DNA of 64,000 nucleotides from positions 1 to 64,000 of the forward strand of contig JACRJO010000015.1 of the NCBI GenBank assembly GCA_016219985.1, read 5' to 3'. Under the pieces are notes generated by a model, which made no database searches, was not told the origin of the DNA, and saw only the letters and a program-made list of their open reading frames with translations. Every line of letters begins with the position of its first letter. Within the stretch, counting starts at the first letter, position 1. Below are positions 18,277-27,316 of the stretch, in pieces. Position numbers and translations under genes: made by a program. The DNA is from Sphingobacteriales bacterium (GTDB taxonomy: Bacteria > Bacteroidota > Bacteroidia > Chitinophagales > Chitinophagaceae).

Positions 18277-19602
18277 TTATTTTTTCATCCGGAGACGCTG
18301 GTTTACCAGGTCTCCCACTTTTCTTCCATATTCCGTACTGACAATACAGGAATGATGGAAATGAATTCCTCCATAGAACCGGGCCCAGTTATTTTCTTCA
18401 GCCGCCTGGCGGAAGGAAGTAAAGGACCGGTTTTTAATTCCAAACTCCAGTTCAGATGTATCTGTATAAGCGAAGTGATCACCAAATACGCTGGTCAGCA
18501 CTTCCGCCGCGGAAGACGAAACCGTACTGTGCCCGCAGGTGTACTCCGGGAAAGGAGGCGTTTGCAGGTACGGCGTCCAGTCCGCGTCAATATATTTATT
18601 GATCACAGTTTCCGGCCGTACCGTATTGCTCCTGAATTTCTCATCCCAGCACTGGATAAAGGCGTCAAACATGGCAATGGCTGTTTTCGCATATGCGTAA
18701 ACGGTAGTATTAAAATCCACGTTGGCCTTTTGCGCGGCAATGCCCACAATATTCATCCAGTGACCCGGGGGAGAGAATTTCTTGGTCATAAACATTACGT
18801 GACCGGATACATTCAGCCGCGTGCCCAGGTCATCCCAGAATTCAGCAATATGCTTTTGTTCGGCTGTTAAGCTGTCACCTGCATTCTTTACCAGCATCAC
18901 TTCCCGGTAATAATCGCTTTGCTTATTCTTAATATCGAAGGGAAGCGGCGGTGGCGGGGTAAACTGGTTGGCGCTGTCCATCACCAGGGTCCTGATCTCC
19001 CTCCAGTGCGGCTCCAGGGCCTGTGCATACATGGGCGGAGTGGGGATCCAGCGGCCCGGTGTGTCGATCACGGTGTATTTCGGGGCCGTCCTGGTTTGCG
19101 CATAGTTGTCTTTCTTGCTCCAGGCGAGGATTACTTTACCGGCTTCTTCCGCATAATCAACGGTATTCCGGAATACACGGTCCGGCATGCCATGGTCTTT
19201 GACCAGTTTTTTCAGGCTGTCCACATAAACCTGCATGCTGCCTTCGGGAAAGGTAACGGCTTCACCCAGTTTGCAGAAAGCCAGTATGCTGGCAAAAGGA
19301 AAATCAATTTCCTGGCCGACAGGGGGAGCGGGTATTTTACCAAGGCCGTTTAACTGGCCTGCCAATGACTGGTATTGCCCGGGGTTGCCGGCCGCCATGA
19401 CTTCATACGCGGCAATATTCGCATACAGGTAATTCCGGGAAGCCACGATGGGCGGGAAATTATTCTGCATGACCACGTTGTTTAATTCCTTGACCGTTTT
19501 GGAATACAGGAAGGGGTTGCTGGTAATTTCTTTGTAATCGCTCTTATTGTTGCAGGCACTTACAGCTATCCATGCTGCCATCGCCACCATTGCTATACGC
19601 AT
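18277..19602 (-). CDS. Vanadium-dependent haloperoxidase / PAP2-family lipoprotein
   Basis: ATG 19602 (MRIAMVAMAAW) is chosen because it gives a lipoprotein signal with Cys17 (AVSAC); length 441 residues. The vanadate/phosphate-site motifs are recognisable: K-x6-RP in KFRSNTVRP, CGHST in YTCGHSTVSSSAA in place of PSGH, and ARFYGGIHFHHS near the C-terminus, which supplies the Arg and the distal His. Family members are vanadium haloperoxidases or acid phosphatases; here an exported, lipid-anchored enzyme is predicted. Which of the two reactions it performs cannot be decided. The neighbours are an unknown exported protein upstream and an outer-membrane barrel downstream. Confidence 0.78.
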   Translation of the reverse strand: MRIAMVAMAAWIAVSACNNKSDYKEITSNPFLYSKTVKELNNVVMQNNFPPIVASRNYLYANIAAYEVMAAGNPGQYQSLAGQLNGLGKIPAPPVGQEIDFPFASILAFCKLGEAVTFPEGSMQVYVDSLKKLVKDHGMPDRVFRNTVDYAEEAGKVILAWSKKDNYAQTRTAPKYTVIDTPGRWIPTPPMYAQALEPHWREIRTLVMDSANQFTPPPPLPFDIKNKQSDYYREVMLVKNAGDSLTAEQKHIAEFWDDLGTRLNVSGHVMFMTKKFSPPGHWMNIVGIAAQKANVDFNTTVYAYAKTAIAMFDAFIQCWDEKFRSNTVRPETVINKYIDADWTPYLQTPPFPEYTCGHSTVSSSAAEVLTSVFGDHFAYTDTSELEFGIKNRSFTSFRQAAEENNWARFYGGIHFHHSCIVSTEYGRKVGDLVNQRLRMKK

Positions 19603-19661
19603 AGTTGTTCTTTTGGGAGAATAGGGGTAAAAAAATATAATTGAAATGGAGTTGGGTACAT

Positions 19662-20216
19662 TCAGCATTTGGGCGGTGCATGTGGAACTTTCCCGAATGC
19701 CTTGGGAAGGTTAACAATAAGATCCGGGGTGCCCGGTACTGCAATAACGGGCACCGGTTGTAAAGCAGAAAAAATCAGTTGATCGTCAAAATCGCCCAAA
19801 TTGGATTTGAGTGCTGTGGATGGATGTGGCTTGGGTATCCCATTTTCAGGGGTGGCCATCGCGGTAGTTCCCCGGGTCAGGTCATAACGCATATCTTTCA
19901 GCTGCTGCCTTGACTGGTTCGGGATACACTGGAAGATCACGATATCTCCTTCGATCTTCTTTTTTACATATGTATAGGAATTGCCGTCTATTTCAATATT
20001 ACCGTAATGCCGCTCGTATTCCGTATAACGCTGCTGGTAGGGCATATTCAGCGGAACCCGGACCTCCACCAGATTTCCTTCGTCATATATATCCTGGTCA
20101 AGGAGAGATTCCAGTTTCCGGTCGGCCTGCTGTTGCAATACGGATATAACAGGATAATAACCTCCTGCACTGAAGAGGAGGGCGATTGAAAAGAATATGG
20201 CAATGGTCGTTCTCAA
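19662..20216 (-). CDS. Uncharacterised exported protein of the haloperoxidase operon
   Basis: I do not recognise a function. The 184-residue frame starts with TTG 20216; a stop lies six codons upstream and no ATG is available near the signal sequence. Residues 1-20 look like a signal peptide (TIAIFFSIALLFSAGGY). The following part has the pattern LQQQADRKLESLLDQDIYDEGNLVEVRVPLNMPY, split by family-like conserved positions, then YTYVKKKIEGDIVIFQCIPN. From memory, this resembles an unnamed protein family widespread in Bacteroidota near TonB receptors. It lies 20 bases after the GH65 gene and 59 bases before the haloperoxidase-like gene, so it is probably an operon member. Confidence 0.62.
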   Translation of the reverse strand: MRTTIAIFFSIALLFSAGGYYPVISVLQQQADRKLESLLDQDIYDEGNLVEVRVPLNMPYQQRYTEYERHYGNIEIDGNSYTYVKKKIEGDIVIFQCIPNQSRQQLKDMRYDLTRGTTAMATPENGIPKPHPSTALKSNLGDFDDQLIFSALQPVPVIAVPGTPDLIVNLPKAFGKVPHAPPKC

Positions 20217-20236
20217 GCAGTTACCGTTACATTATA

Positions 20237-22273
20237 TTATCGCACAATATAAGTTTTTTTTCCGGGGCCAACACCAGTAATGGTCAGGCTTTTCCAATGA
20301 CCAGGTAAAGCGCTTTTTAGCTGCACCAGTCCTTTGGGGGTGATTTCCAGTCCGCCGAATCCCATCAGGACGCTTTGCAGGATTCCCCCGGCGCCGGTGG
20401 CAAAATACGGGTTGCTGCCGCCCCTGGTTTCGGCGATTACCCGGAAGGGGGGATTCAGGTTGGGCAGGTAAGCTTCCCTGAACCAGTGGTATGCTTTTGC
20501 CCCATCTCCCAGGCGGGCATAAAGTGTGGTAAATACGGCCTGGGTCATAGCGGGGGTTCCTTCTCCAGGCACCCGGGTCTCATAATATTCCAGGTCTTTC
20601 CTGATGGCCTGGGGATCAGTTATTTCTTTGAGGGGATAAGCCAGCAGGTTTACATCAGCCTGCTTGATGCCTTCCCCGGCATAGGCAGCATGTTCTTTTG
20701 TCACGCCATCGGGGAAATGAAGGATGGGAATATTATCGGCTACTTTCGTCCAGTCGGGGTCCGGCGTGATGCCAAGCAGTTTGGCGGCCTCAGCAGCAAA
20801 CCGGAGATTGGCACGTGCGGCCGCATTGGTAAACGCATCATTGTCCACGTTCTCCGCCCATTCATCGGAGGCCACCACATTTTTAATATCATACTGTCCC
20901 GGTCCGTTACGTTCCACCCGGCTGGCCCAGAAATCAGCGGTCGCGGAAAGGATCGGCCATCCTTTTTCTTTCAGCCATTCCCTGTCCTGTGTTACACAAT
21001 AATAATTCCAGGCTGCTATCCCCACGCAGGCGGTAATATGGTGTTCAAAAGGTCCGCTCAGGGCCCATACCGGTGTTTCTTCCACACCGGATGCTGCACT
21101 TTCCCAGGGAAACATGGCTCCTTTGTATCCCTTACTGAATGCATTTCTTTTTGCGGCATCGAGACGCTGATACCGGTATTCGATCATACTTTTTGCCAGT
21201 TCGGGATGCAGAACCAGGATGGCCGGGAACATCCAGAGCTCAGTGTCCCAGAAAACATGCCCGTTATACCCCAGCCCGCTTAAACCCATGGGGGAGGGAG
21301 ATAAAGCGGTTCCTTCGCGAGAGAAAGAATAAAGATGATACAGCATGCTGTGTATATCCTGCTGGGCCTGGGGATCCCCTTCGATAAGGATATCACTTTT
21401 CCAGAGTTCCTCCCAAGCCCGGGTATGAAACTGCAGTAAACGTTCCCTTCCTTCCAGTTTGGCAAAGATGGTGGCCCGTTCAGCTTCATTCAACGGGTCA
21501 TCGTGATGGGCTGAGGTCAGGGAGGAGCCGGCAATAGAGAAACGGTAGGTTTCCCCGGCTTTTATTTTCCGGGAGAATTTCATCAGGTGCATATTATTGT
21601 CCCACATTTCATGGATCACCCGCGGTTCTTCCCCGTGTTGCTCCGGGAACAGAAAGGTATTACTGGCACACATCAGTAATTTCCCGGTGGGGCTTTTAGC
21701 GGAAGAAGTCAGCAATTGAATGCGGGTATGCGGCCGGTCGATTTCATTGTAGTAATTCTGTACATCCTTCAGTGCATCCGGAGCTTCCATCACACTGGCC
21801 CCGCTGATCAGGATATCTTTTTTAGCGGTGATGCTGATATCCATCAACACGGTAAAAGGCAACTGCCGGAGCGAATAACAGGTATAGCTTACCGAGGCCT
21901 TATCGCTGTATTCAAAGGAAGAGGTGAACGCCGCTTTCTTCATATCCAGTTCCTGGTGCATCCCTGTTGCTTCCGCGTTGCCGATATTCCGGCCGTCAAT
22001 CTCCAGCCGCATATTGAGTAAATTGAAGCTCCGCAAAAAATTACTGACTCTTCCCCTTCCATACAGATCATAAGCGCCGGCCAGCACCACTTCCTTTACT
22101 TTAAAGGGTTCGGGGGCTGATACGATACCAATCATTCCGTTAGCTACCGTGATACCATAGTAATTGGAAGGATCTGTTTTTCCGGAACTGATCTTCCAGG
22201 GATCGGGCTGGGCTGTAAGGCCGGAGGGTAGCATAAAAAGTAAAAGAAGACCAATACCGAAGATTGATTTCAT
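20237..22273 (-). CDS. Exported GH65 hydrolase, kojibiose-hydrolase-like
   Basis: Start at ATG 22273 (MKSIFGIGLLLLFM), which opens a signal peptide ending LTAQ; length 678 residues. The order is an N-terminal beta-sandwich (~25-290), an (alpha/alpha)6 barrel (~320-640) and a short beta tail, as in GH65. The general acid is Glu471 in ASDEWAENVDNDAFTN, the GH65 acid motif. A second glutamate, Glu615 in VIAETRGG, sits where hydrolytic members have a catalytic base and phosphorylases bind phosphate. To my recollection the Flavobacterium johnsoniae kojibiose hydrolase has these at 472 and 616. It would act on an alpha-linked glucoside in the periplasm. It is divergent from the SusC locus and followed closely by the unknown exported protein. 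Confidence 0.82.
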   Translation of the reverse strand: MKSIFGIGLLLLFMLPSGLTAQPDPWKISSGKTDPSNYYGITVANGMIGIVSAPEPFKVKEVVLAGAYDLYGRGRVSNFLRSFNLLNMRLEIDGRNIGNAEATGMHQELDMKKAAFTSSFEYSDKASVSYTCYSLRQLPFTVLMDISITAKKDILISGASVMEAPDALKDVQNYYNEIDRPHTRIQLLTSSAKSPTGKLLMCASNTFLFPEQHGEEPRVIHEMWDNNMHLMKFSRKIKAGETYRFSIAGSSLTSAHHDDPLNEAERATIFAKLEGRERLLQFHTRAWEELWKSDILIEGDPQAQQDIHSMLYHLYSFSREGTALSPSPMGLSGLGYNGHVFWDTELWMFPAILVLHPELAKSMIEYRYQRLDAAKRNAFSKGYKGAMFPWESAASGVEETPVWALSGPFEHHITACVGIAAWNYYCVTQDREWLKEKGWPILSATADFWASRVERNGPGQYDIKNVVASDEWAENVDNDAFTNAAARANLRFAAEAAKLLGITPDPDWTKVADNIPILHFPDGVTKEHAAYAGEGIKQADVNLLAYPLKEITDPQAIRKDLEYYETRVPGEGTPAMTQAVFTTLYARLGDGAKAYHWFREAYLPNLNPPFRVIAETRGGSNPYFATGAGGILQSVLMGFGGLEITPKGLVQLKSALPGHWKSLTITGVGPGKKTYIVR

Positions 22274-22656
22274 ATGGAAACTTTGAGTTAAATTAAGAAC
22301 AACCATCCTTTTCCGGCAGATTCATTCTTTCGAAATCGTTTCCGGTGGAAAACCAGAACAGGGTTTATCCGCAAGGGAAAACAGGGCCACCTGGCTGATT
22401 CTAATCACCCTCTTCCGGCCCTCTATTTTAAAGCTTTGACGAATGCCATTCTTTTGTGATTGATAGTCATCATTTTATGATAATTCCTGAACCCTTTTTT
22501 TGCATGATTTTGATCAATCCCTGCAAAATGAAAAAAAAATATTTTTTGGAACCTTTAAAATTATGCTAATATTGTGTGTTTAATACACATTTAAATGTGT
22601 CTTTGATACATAATGTGTAAAAGAAAACCTGATTGCTAAAAATTTAATGATTGCTT
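22274..22656. promoter_or_regulatory. Divergent promoter region of GH65 and susC
   Basis: No gene is seen in these 383 bases. The SusC-proximal part holds a probable promoter (TTG at 22572, TGTCTTTG at 22597, 25 bases apart start to start, close to the Bacteroidota -33/-7 spacing). Between the two boxes lies the palindrome described separately. Further upstream an AT-rich segment around 22530-22550 contains a long A tract running into T's. Confidence 0.5.
22585..22600. promoter_or_regulatory. 16-base palindrome in the susC promoter
   Basis: ACACATTTAAATGTGT is a perfect palindrome between the presumed -33 and -7 boxes. Flanking half sites repeat the same words (TGTGT at 22575-22579, ATGTGT at 22613-22618), giving a run of alternating TGTGT/ACACA arms. 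This looks like an operator for a dimeric regulator of the polysaccharide locus; the regulator is not encoded in the window as far as I can see. Confidence 0.5.
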
Positions 22657-25600
22657 ATGTTGCCCCAAAAACTCATGAAGGCAGCCGGTATGATTGTACT
22701 GGCATTGTTGGCGCAGATCTCCTTTGCGCAGGACAGAGTGATTACAGGAAAAGTTACGGATTCTAAAGATGGTTCCCCGGTACAGGGAGCAAGTGTTGTT
22801 GCCAAGGGCAGCCGCACCGGTGCTTCAACTGTTGCTGACGGTACTTTCCGGATTTCCGTTCCTTCTACTGTAAATGCTCTTGTTGTTTCCTCTGTTGGCT
22901 TTGCCACACAGGAAGTCTCTATTGAAGGAAAAACATCCGTTGAAGTTTCCCTGGTAGTGGTCAATGCGTCCATGGGAGAAGTAGTGGTAGTGGCATATGG
23001 TACCCGCAGAAGGGGTGACCTGACCGGTTCGGTTACTGCTGTTTCCGCCAAGGATTTCCAGAAAGGAGTCATTAACTCCCCGGAACAATTGCTGCAGGGT
23101 AAGGTAGCCGGTTTGCAGGTGACCAGCGGTGGCGGTGCTGCCGGTGGTGGCAGCCGTATCCGGATCCGCGGCGGCGCTTCCCTGAACTCTTCCAATGACC
23201 CGCTGGTGGTAATTGATGGGGTGCCGGTGGAAAGTAACGGCGTTGCCGGTTCAGCCAACCTGCTGAACACCATCAACCCAAATGATATTGAATCAATGAC
23301 CGTGTTGAAAGACGCGTCTGCAACCGCCTTGTACGGTTCCAGGGCTTCCAACGGGGTACTGATCATCACCACGAAGAAAGGGGTAAAGGGCAAAATGAAA
23401 TTTAATTATAACACTTCTTTCTCCGTGGGTGTCATCGGGGATAAAGTGGAAGTATTAACCGGCGACCAGGTTCGTGAGATCATCAACGCGGATGCTGCCG
23501 CTACCGGGAATAATACATATAAAAACCTGCTGGGCACGGCCAATACCAACTGGCAGGATGAAATTTACCAGGCCGCTTTCGGATGGGACAACACCATCAG
23601 TGCCAGCGGAAGTCTCGGTAAAGTTCCCTTCAGGGCCTCCATCGGTTACCTGAACCAGGACGGTATCCTGAAGACCAACAATTTCAACAGGTTTTCCGGA
23701 TCACTGAACCTGTCTCCCAAGTTCTTCAACGATTACCTGAGTGTGAACCTGTCTGTAAAAGCCAGCCAGACCAAGAACCGCTTTGCCAATGAAGGGGCAA
23801 TTGGGAATGCCGTTAGTTTTGACCCCACTAAACCGGTACTCTCCGGCGTGAAGGAATGGGGTGGTTACTGGGAATGGCTGCAAAATGACGGCAAACCGAT
23901 CGACCTCTCCAACCGCAATCCTCTGGGTTTACTGAACCTCCGGGACAACCGTTCCAAAGTAGGCCGTGTGATTGGTAACGTACAGGTGGATTATAAACTG
24001 CATTTCTTCCCCGACCTGCATATCCTGGCGAATCTCGGACTGGATTATGCCAGCGGCAGCGGGAATGACAATATTGATTCACTGTCTCCCACCAACTATA
24101 AAACAGGTGGCCGCCGGTCCTATTATGAGCAGCAGAAAGTAAACCAGCTGGTTGATTTCTCCCTGTTCTATACCAAAGAGATCAAGAGCATCCGCAGTAA
24201 GATCGATGTACTGGCCGGGCACAGTTACCAGTCTTTCCTGACCAAGGCTCACAATTTCCCGTCTTTCAGTTACAGAGCGATTGCTGATCCCACCCGCCCG
24301 GGTAAACTGGATACGATCCAGGGTTCAGAACCCACCTTCCTGACTGACAAGCCGGAATACAGGCTGGAATCCTATATCGGAAGGATCAACTTCACCGTAA
24401 TGGATAAATACCTCCTGACGGCTTCGATCCGGAGTGATGCGAGTTCCAAACTGAACCCGAGTGACCGTGTGGGTTATTTCCCTGCCGTCGCACTGGCCTG
24501 GAAAATGAAAGATGAGTTCTTCAGGACTTCTAATATTGTAACGGATTTGAAATTGCGGTTGGGCTGGGGTATAACCGGTCAGCAGGATGGTATTGATTAT
24601 TACTCCTACCTGCCCCGCTATTCGCTCGGTAATGCTTCCGCGCAATACCAGTTTGGAAATGCCTTTGTAAGTGTCCTGCGCCCCGAAGGTTATGATCCCA
24701 ACCTGAAATGGGAAACCACAACTACTTCCAATATCGGTCTTGATTTCGGTTTCCTGAAAAACAGGATCTCCGGTTCTGTAGATTATTATTCAAGGAAAAC
24801 AGAAGACCTGCTGGCCCGCGTAGCTGTAGCCGCCGGTGCCAACTTTGTCAATGAGATCGTGACCAACGTAGGAGATATCGAAAGCCAGGGTGTGGAAATT
24901 ACACTGAACACCACCCCGGTTAAAAACAATAACCTGACCTGGGATTTTGGTGTGAACTATACCTATAACAAGGCGGAGATCACCAACCTGCTGAAAAACC
25001 CTGATCCCAACTTCAAAGGACAGGAAGTGACTTTCATCGGCGGTGGTACCGGGAACAGTATTGGTATTAATGCCGTGGGTCATAGCCCGTATACATATAT
25101 TATGTACAAACAGATATATGATGCAGATGGCCGCCCCATTGATGGGTTGTTTGAAGATATCAACCGCGACGGGCTTATCAACAGCGATGACCGCTACCTG
25201 TACAAAAAACCGGCTGCCGATGTGTTGCTGGGTGTAAATACACAGGTGATCTACAAGCAATTCAGTTTTGGCCTGTCTGGTCATGCGGCCCTGGGTAACT
25301 ATCTCTACAACAATGTGAACTCCAATAATGCGGTGTTAAGAGCCATTAAGAACCCGATTAACTTTATCGGTAATGCAACTGCGGATTACCTGAATACCGG
25401 GTTCTCCAACAACCGCTATTTCTCTGATTACTATATTGATAATGCTTCATTCTTCCGCCTCGACAATATCAACCTGGGATACAATGTGGGTAAAATTCTG
25501 AAGGACAAGGCATCCCTGAGGGTGGCTGCCAGCGTTCAGAATGTATTTGTAATCACCAAGTACAAAGGGCTGGATCCGGAAAACGCCAATGACGGCGGCG

Positions 25601-25662
25601 TTGATAATAATATTTACCCCCGACCCCGGATTTTCTCACTGGGATTCAACTTTGATTTTTAA
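22657..25662 (+). CDS. susC: SusC-family TonB-dependent glycan transporter
   Basis: The start is ATG 22657; the in-frame ATG 22675 (MKAAGMIVLALLAQ) is equally possible and gives a tighter signal peptide. Length is ~1001 residues. After the signal (ISFAQ) comes the carboxypeptidase-like domain (RVITGKVTDSKDGSPVQGAS). Next are the TonB box-like region, the plug (VVVVAYGTRRRGDLTGSV, then TVLKDASATALYGSRASNG) and a long barrel ending in a strand with terminal Phe (SLGFNFDF). With the SusD partner 19 bases downstream it imports oligosaccharides across the outer membrane. The following GH53 and GH2-GH53 genes point to beta-1,4-galactan as the substrate (inference). Confidence 0.93.
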   Translation: MLPQKLMKAAGMIVLALLAQISFAQDRVITGKVTDSKDGSPVQGASVVAKGSRTGASTVADGTFRISVPSTVNALVVSSVGFATQEVSIEGKTSVEVSLVVVNASMGEVVVVAYGTRRRGDLTGSVTAVSAKDFQKGVINSPEQLLQGKVAGLQVTSGGGAAGGGSRIRIRGGASLNSSNDPLVVIDGVPVESNGVAGSANLLNTINPNDIESMTVLKDASATALYGSRASNGVLIITTKKGVKGKMKFNYNTSFSVGVIGDKVEVLTGDQVREIINADAAATGNNTYKNLLGTANTNWQDEIYQAAFGWDNTISASGSLGKVPFRASIGYLNQDGILKTNNFNRFSGSLNLSPKFFNDYLSVNLSVKASQTKNRFANEGAIGNAVSFDPTKPVLSGVKEWGGYWEWLQNDGKPIDLSNRNPLGLLNLRDNRSKVGRVIGNVQVDYKLHFFPDLHILANLGLDYASGSGNDNIDSLSPTNYKTGGRRSYYEQQKVNQLVDFSLFYTKEIKSIRSKIDVLAGHSYQSFLTKAHNFPSFSYRAIADPTRPGKLDTIQGSEPTFLTDKPEYRLESYIGRINFTVMDKYLLTASIRSDASSKLNPSDRVGYFPAVALAWKMKDEFFRTSNIVTDLKLRLGWGITGQQDGIDYYSYLPRYSLGNASAQYQFGNAFVSVLRPEGYDPNLKWETTTTSNIGLDFGFLKNRISGSVDYYSRKTEDLLARVAVAAGANFVNEIVTNVGDIESQGVEITLNTTPVKNNNLTWDFGVNYTYNKAEITNLLKNPDPNFKGQEVTFIGGGTGNSIGINAVGHSPYTYIMYKQIYDADGRPIDGLFEDINRDGLINSDDRYLYKKPAADVLLGVNTQVIYKQFSFGLSGHAALGNYLYNNVNSNNAVLRAIKNPINFIGNATADYLNTGFSNNRYFSDYYIDNASFFRLDNINLGYNVGKILKDKASLRVAASVQNVFVITKYKGLDPENANDGGVDNNIYPRPRIFSLGFNFDF

Positions 25663-25681
25663 TTAAAAAAATTATTGAGTC

Positions 25682-27292
25682 ATGAAACATATATCAATAA
25701 ATAAATTCATTCTGACAGGGGCGTTCCTGGTAACAATGGCCTCCTGCTCTAAAAAGCTGGACTTGTTCCCGCAAAATGACCTGACCAACGAAACCACGTA
25801 TTCCACTGCGGCCGGTTACCGGGCTGTACTGGCCAAAGTTTATGCCGGCCTGGCCACTACGGGTAATGCCGGTCCTGCCGGTGCTTCTGATATCCAGGGC
25901 CTGGACGAAGGCTCCCAGTCGCCCTTTATCCGTGGTTTCTTCAACTGCCAGGAACTGCCTACCGATGAGGCTGTGGTTTCCTGGAATGACCAGACCATTA
26001 AGGATTTCCATAATCTGAGCTGGTCCAGTTCTGATCCTTTCCTGAAAGGGATGTATGCACGACCTGTATACAATGTAATGCTGGCCAATGAATACCTGCG
26101 TGAATCCACAGACGATAAAGTATCCGGCCGTGGAATCACTGGTGCGGAAGCTGATGAGATCAGATCCACCCGGGCGGAAGTTCGTTTCCTCCGCGCTTTC
26201 AACTATTGGGTGATGATGGATATTTTTGGTAAATCAACCTTTATCGATGAATCCAATGTAGTGGGAACCACCCTGCCCGGTGAGAAAAACCGCGGGGAGC
26301 TCTTCACTTATATTGAAACCGAGCTCAAAGCCATTGATGCAGACCTGAAACCTGTTAAGACCAGTGAGTACGGCCGGGTAGACCAGGGTGCTGCCTGGGC
26401 CCTGCTTGCCAGGATGTATCTCAATGCACAAACCTATACCGGTACCGCCAAATGGACCGAAGCGATTACCTATGCGAAAAAAGTAATTGCCGGCGGTTAT
26501 TCATTGCATAACAATTACCGCGAACTGTTCATGGCCGATAATGACAAACGCACCAATGAGTTCATTTATGCAGTGAACTGCGACGGGCTGCATACCAAAT
26601 CATACGGGAATACCACTTTCTTTGTGCATAGCGCTTCCGGCGACGACCACAATGAATTCGGGGTAGGCGGCGGCTGGTACGGTTACCGTGCCACCAAGGG
26701 CCTGGCGGACCGTTTCACTGATCTGAGCGGCTCTTCCGATAAGCGGGCGATGTTCACTACTTCCAGTTTCGGAACCAGTCCCTCGCAGATCGCCATTTCC
26801 GATGTGGGTAATTTTAATAACGGGTTACACGTAAACAAATTCAGGAATATCCGTTCCGACGGCGGAACCGTTTCTGATGCAAACCGTGATTTTTCAGATG
26901 TGGATTTCCCAATCTTCCGTTTGTCTGAAATGTACCTGATTTATGCCGAAGCTGTTTTAAGACCCGGTAGTTCAGGCGGAGACGTTACGACTGCGCTGGG
27001 TTATATCAACCTGATCCGCGAAAGAGCCTATGGCAATACATCCGGAAACATTTCTGCCGGTCAGCTTGACCTGCAATTTGTCCTGGATGAAAGAGCCCGC
27101 GAATTGTACTGGGAAGGACACCGCCGTACGGACCTGATCCGCTACGGATTACTGACCACCGGTACCTACCTGTGGCCCTGGAAGGGTGGTGTGGCATCCG
27201 GAACTTCAGTGGACAGCAAGTATAATATTTTCCCGATACCTGCCACCAACCGGACCGCCAACCCGAACCTGACTCAAAACGCCGGTTATTAA
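25682..27292 (+). CDS. susD: SusD/RagB-family glycan-binding lipoprotein
   Basis: The 536-residue lipoprotein has its lipobox at Cys22 (MASCSKK). The typical SusD start LDLFPQNDLTNETTYSTAAGY and TPR-rich body are present (VRFLRAFNYWVMMDIFG, GAAWALLARMYLNAQTY). The C-terminal SusD motif ELYWEGHRRTDLIRYG precedes KYNIFPIPATNRTANPNL. It caps the SusC barrel at the cell surface and binds the incoming oligosaccharide. It lies 19 bases after susC and 24 bases before the first SusE-like gene. Confidence 0.94.
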   Translation: MKHISINKFILTGAFLVTMASCSKKLDLFPQNDLTNETTYSTAAGYRAVLAKVYAGLATTGNAGPAGASDIQGLDEGSQSPFIRGFFNCQELPTDEAVVSWNDQTIKDFHNLSWSSSDPFLKGMYARPVYNVMLANEYLRESTDDKVSGRGITGAEADEIRSTRAEVRFLRAFNYWVMMDIFGKSTFIDESNVVGTTLPGEKNRGELFTYIETELKAIDADLKPVKTSEYGRVDQGAAWALLARMYLNAQTYTGTAKWTEAITYAKKVIAGGYSLHNNYRELFMADNDKRTNEFIYAVNCDGLHTKSYGNTTFFVHSASGDDHNEFGVGGGWYGYRATKGLADRFTDLSGSSDKRAMFTTSSFGTSPSQIAISDVGNFNNGLHVNKFRNIRSDGGTVSDANRDFSDVDFPIFRLSEMYLIYAEAVLRPGSSGGDVTTALGYINLIRERAYGNTSGNISAGQLDLQFVLDERARELYWEGHRRTDLIRYGLLTTGTYLWPWKGGVASGTSVDSKYNIFPIPATNRTANPNLTQNAGY

Positions 27293-27316
27293 TCTTAATT
27301 ATAAAATTGCTCGATT

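Noticed and set aside
20375..21283. 302-codon open frame antisense to the GH65 gene
   Set aside because: It lies entirely inside a well-supported glycoside hydrolase, has no family motif, and its composition is the mirror of the real gene's codons.
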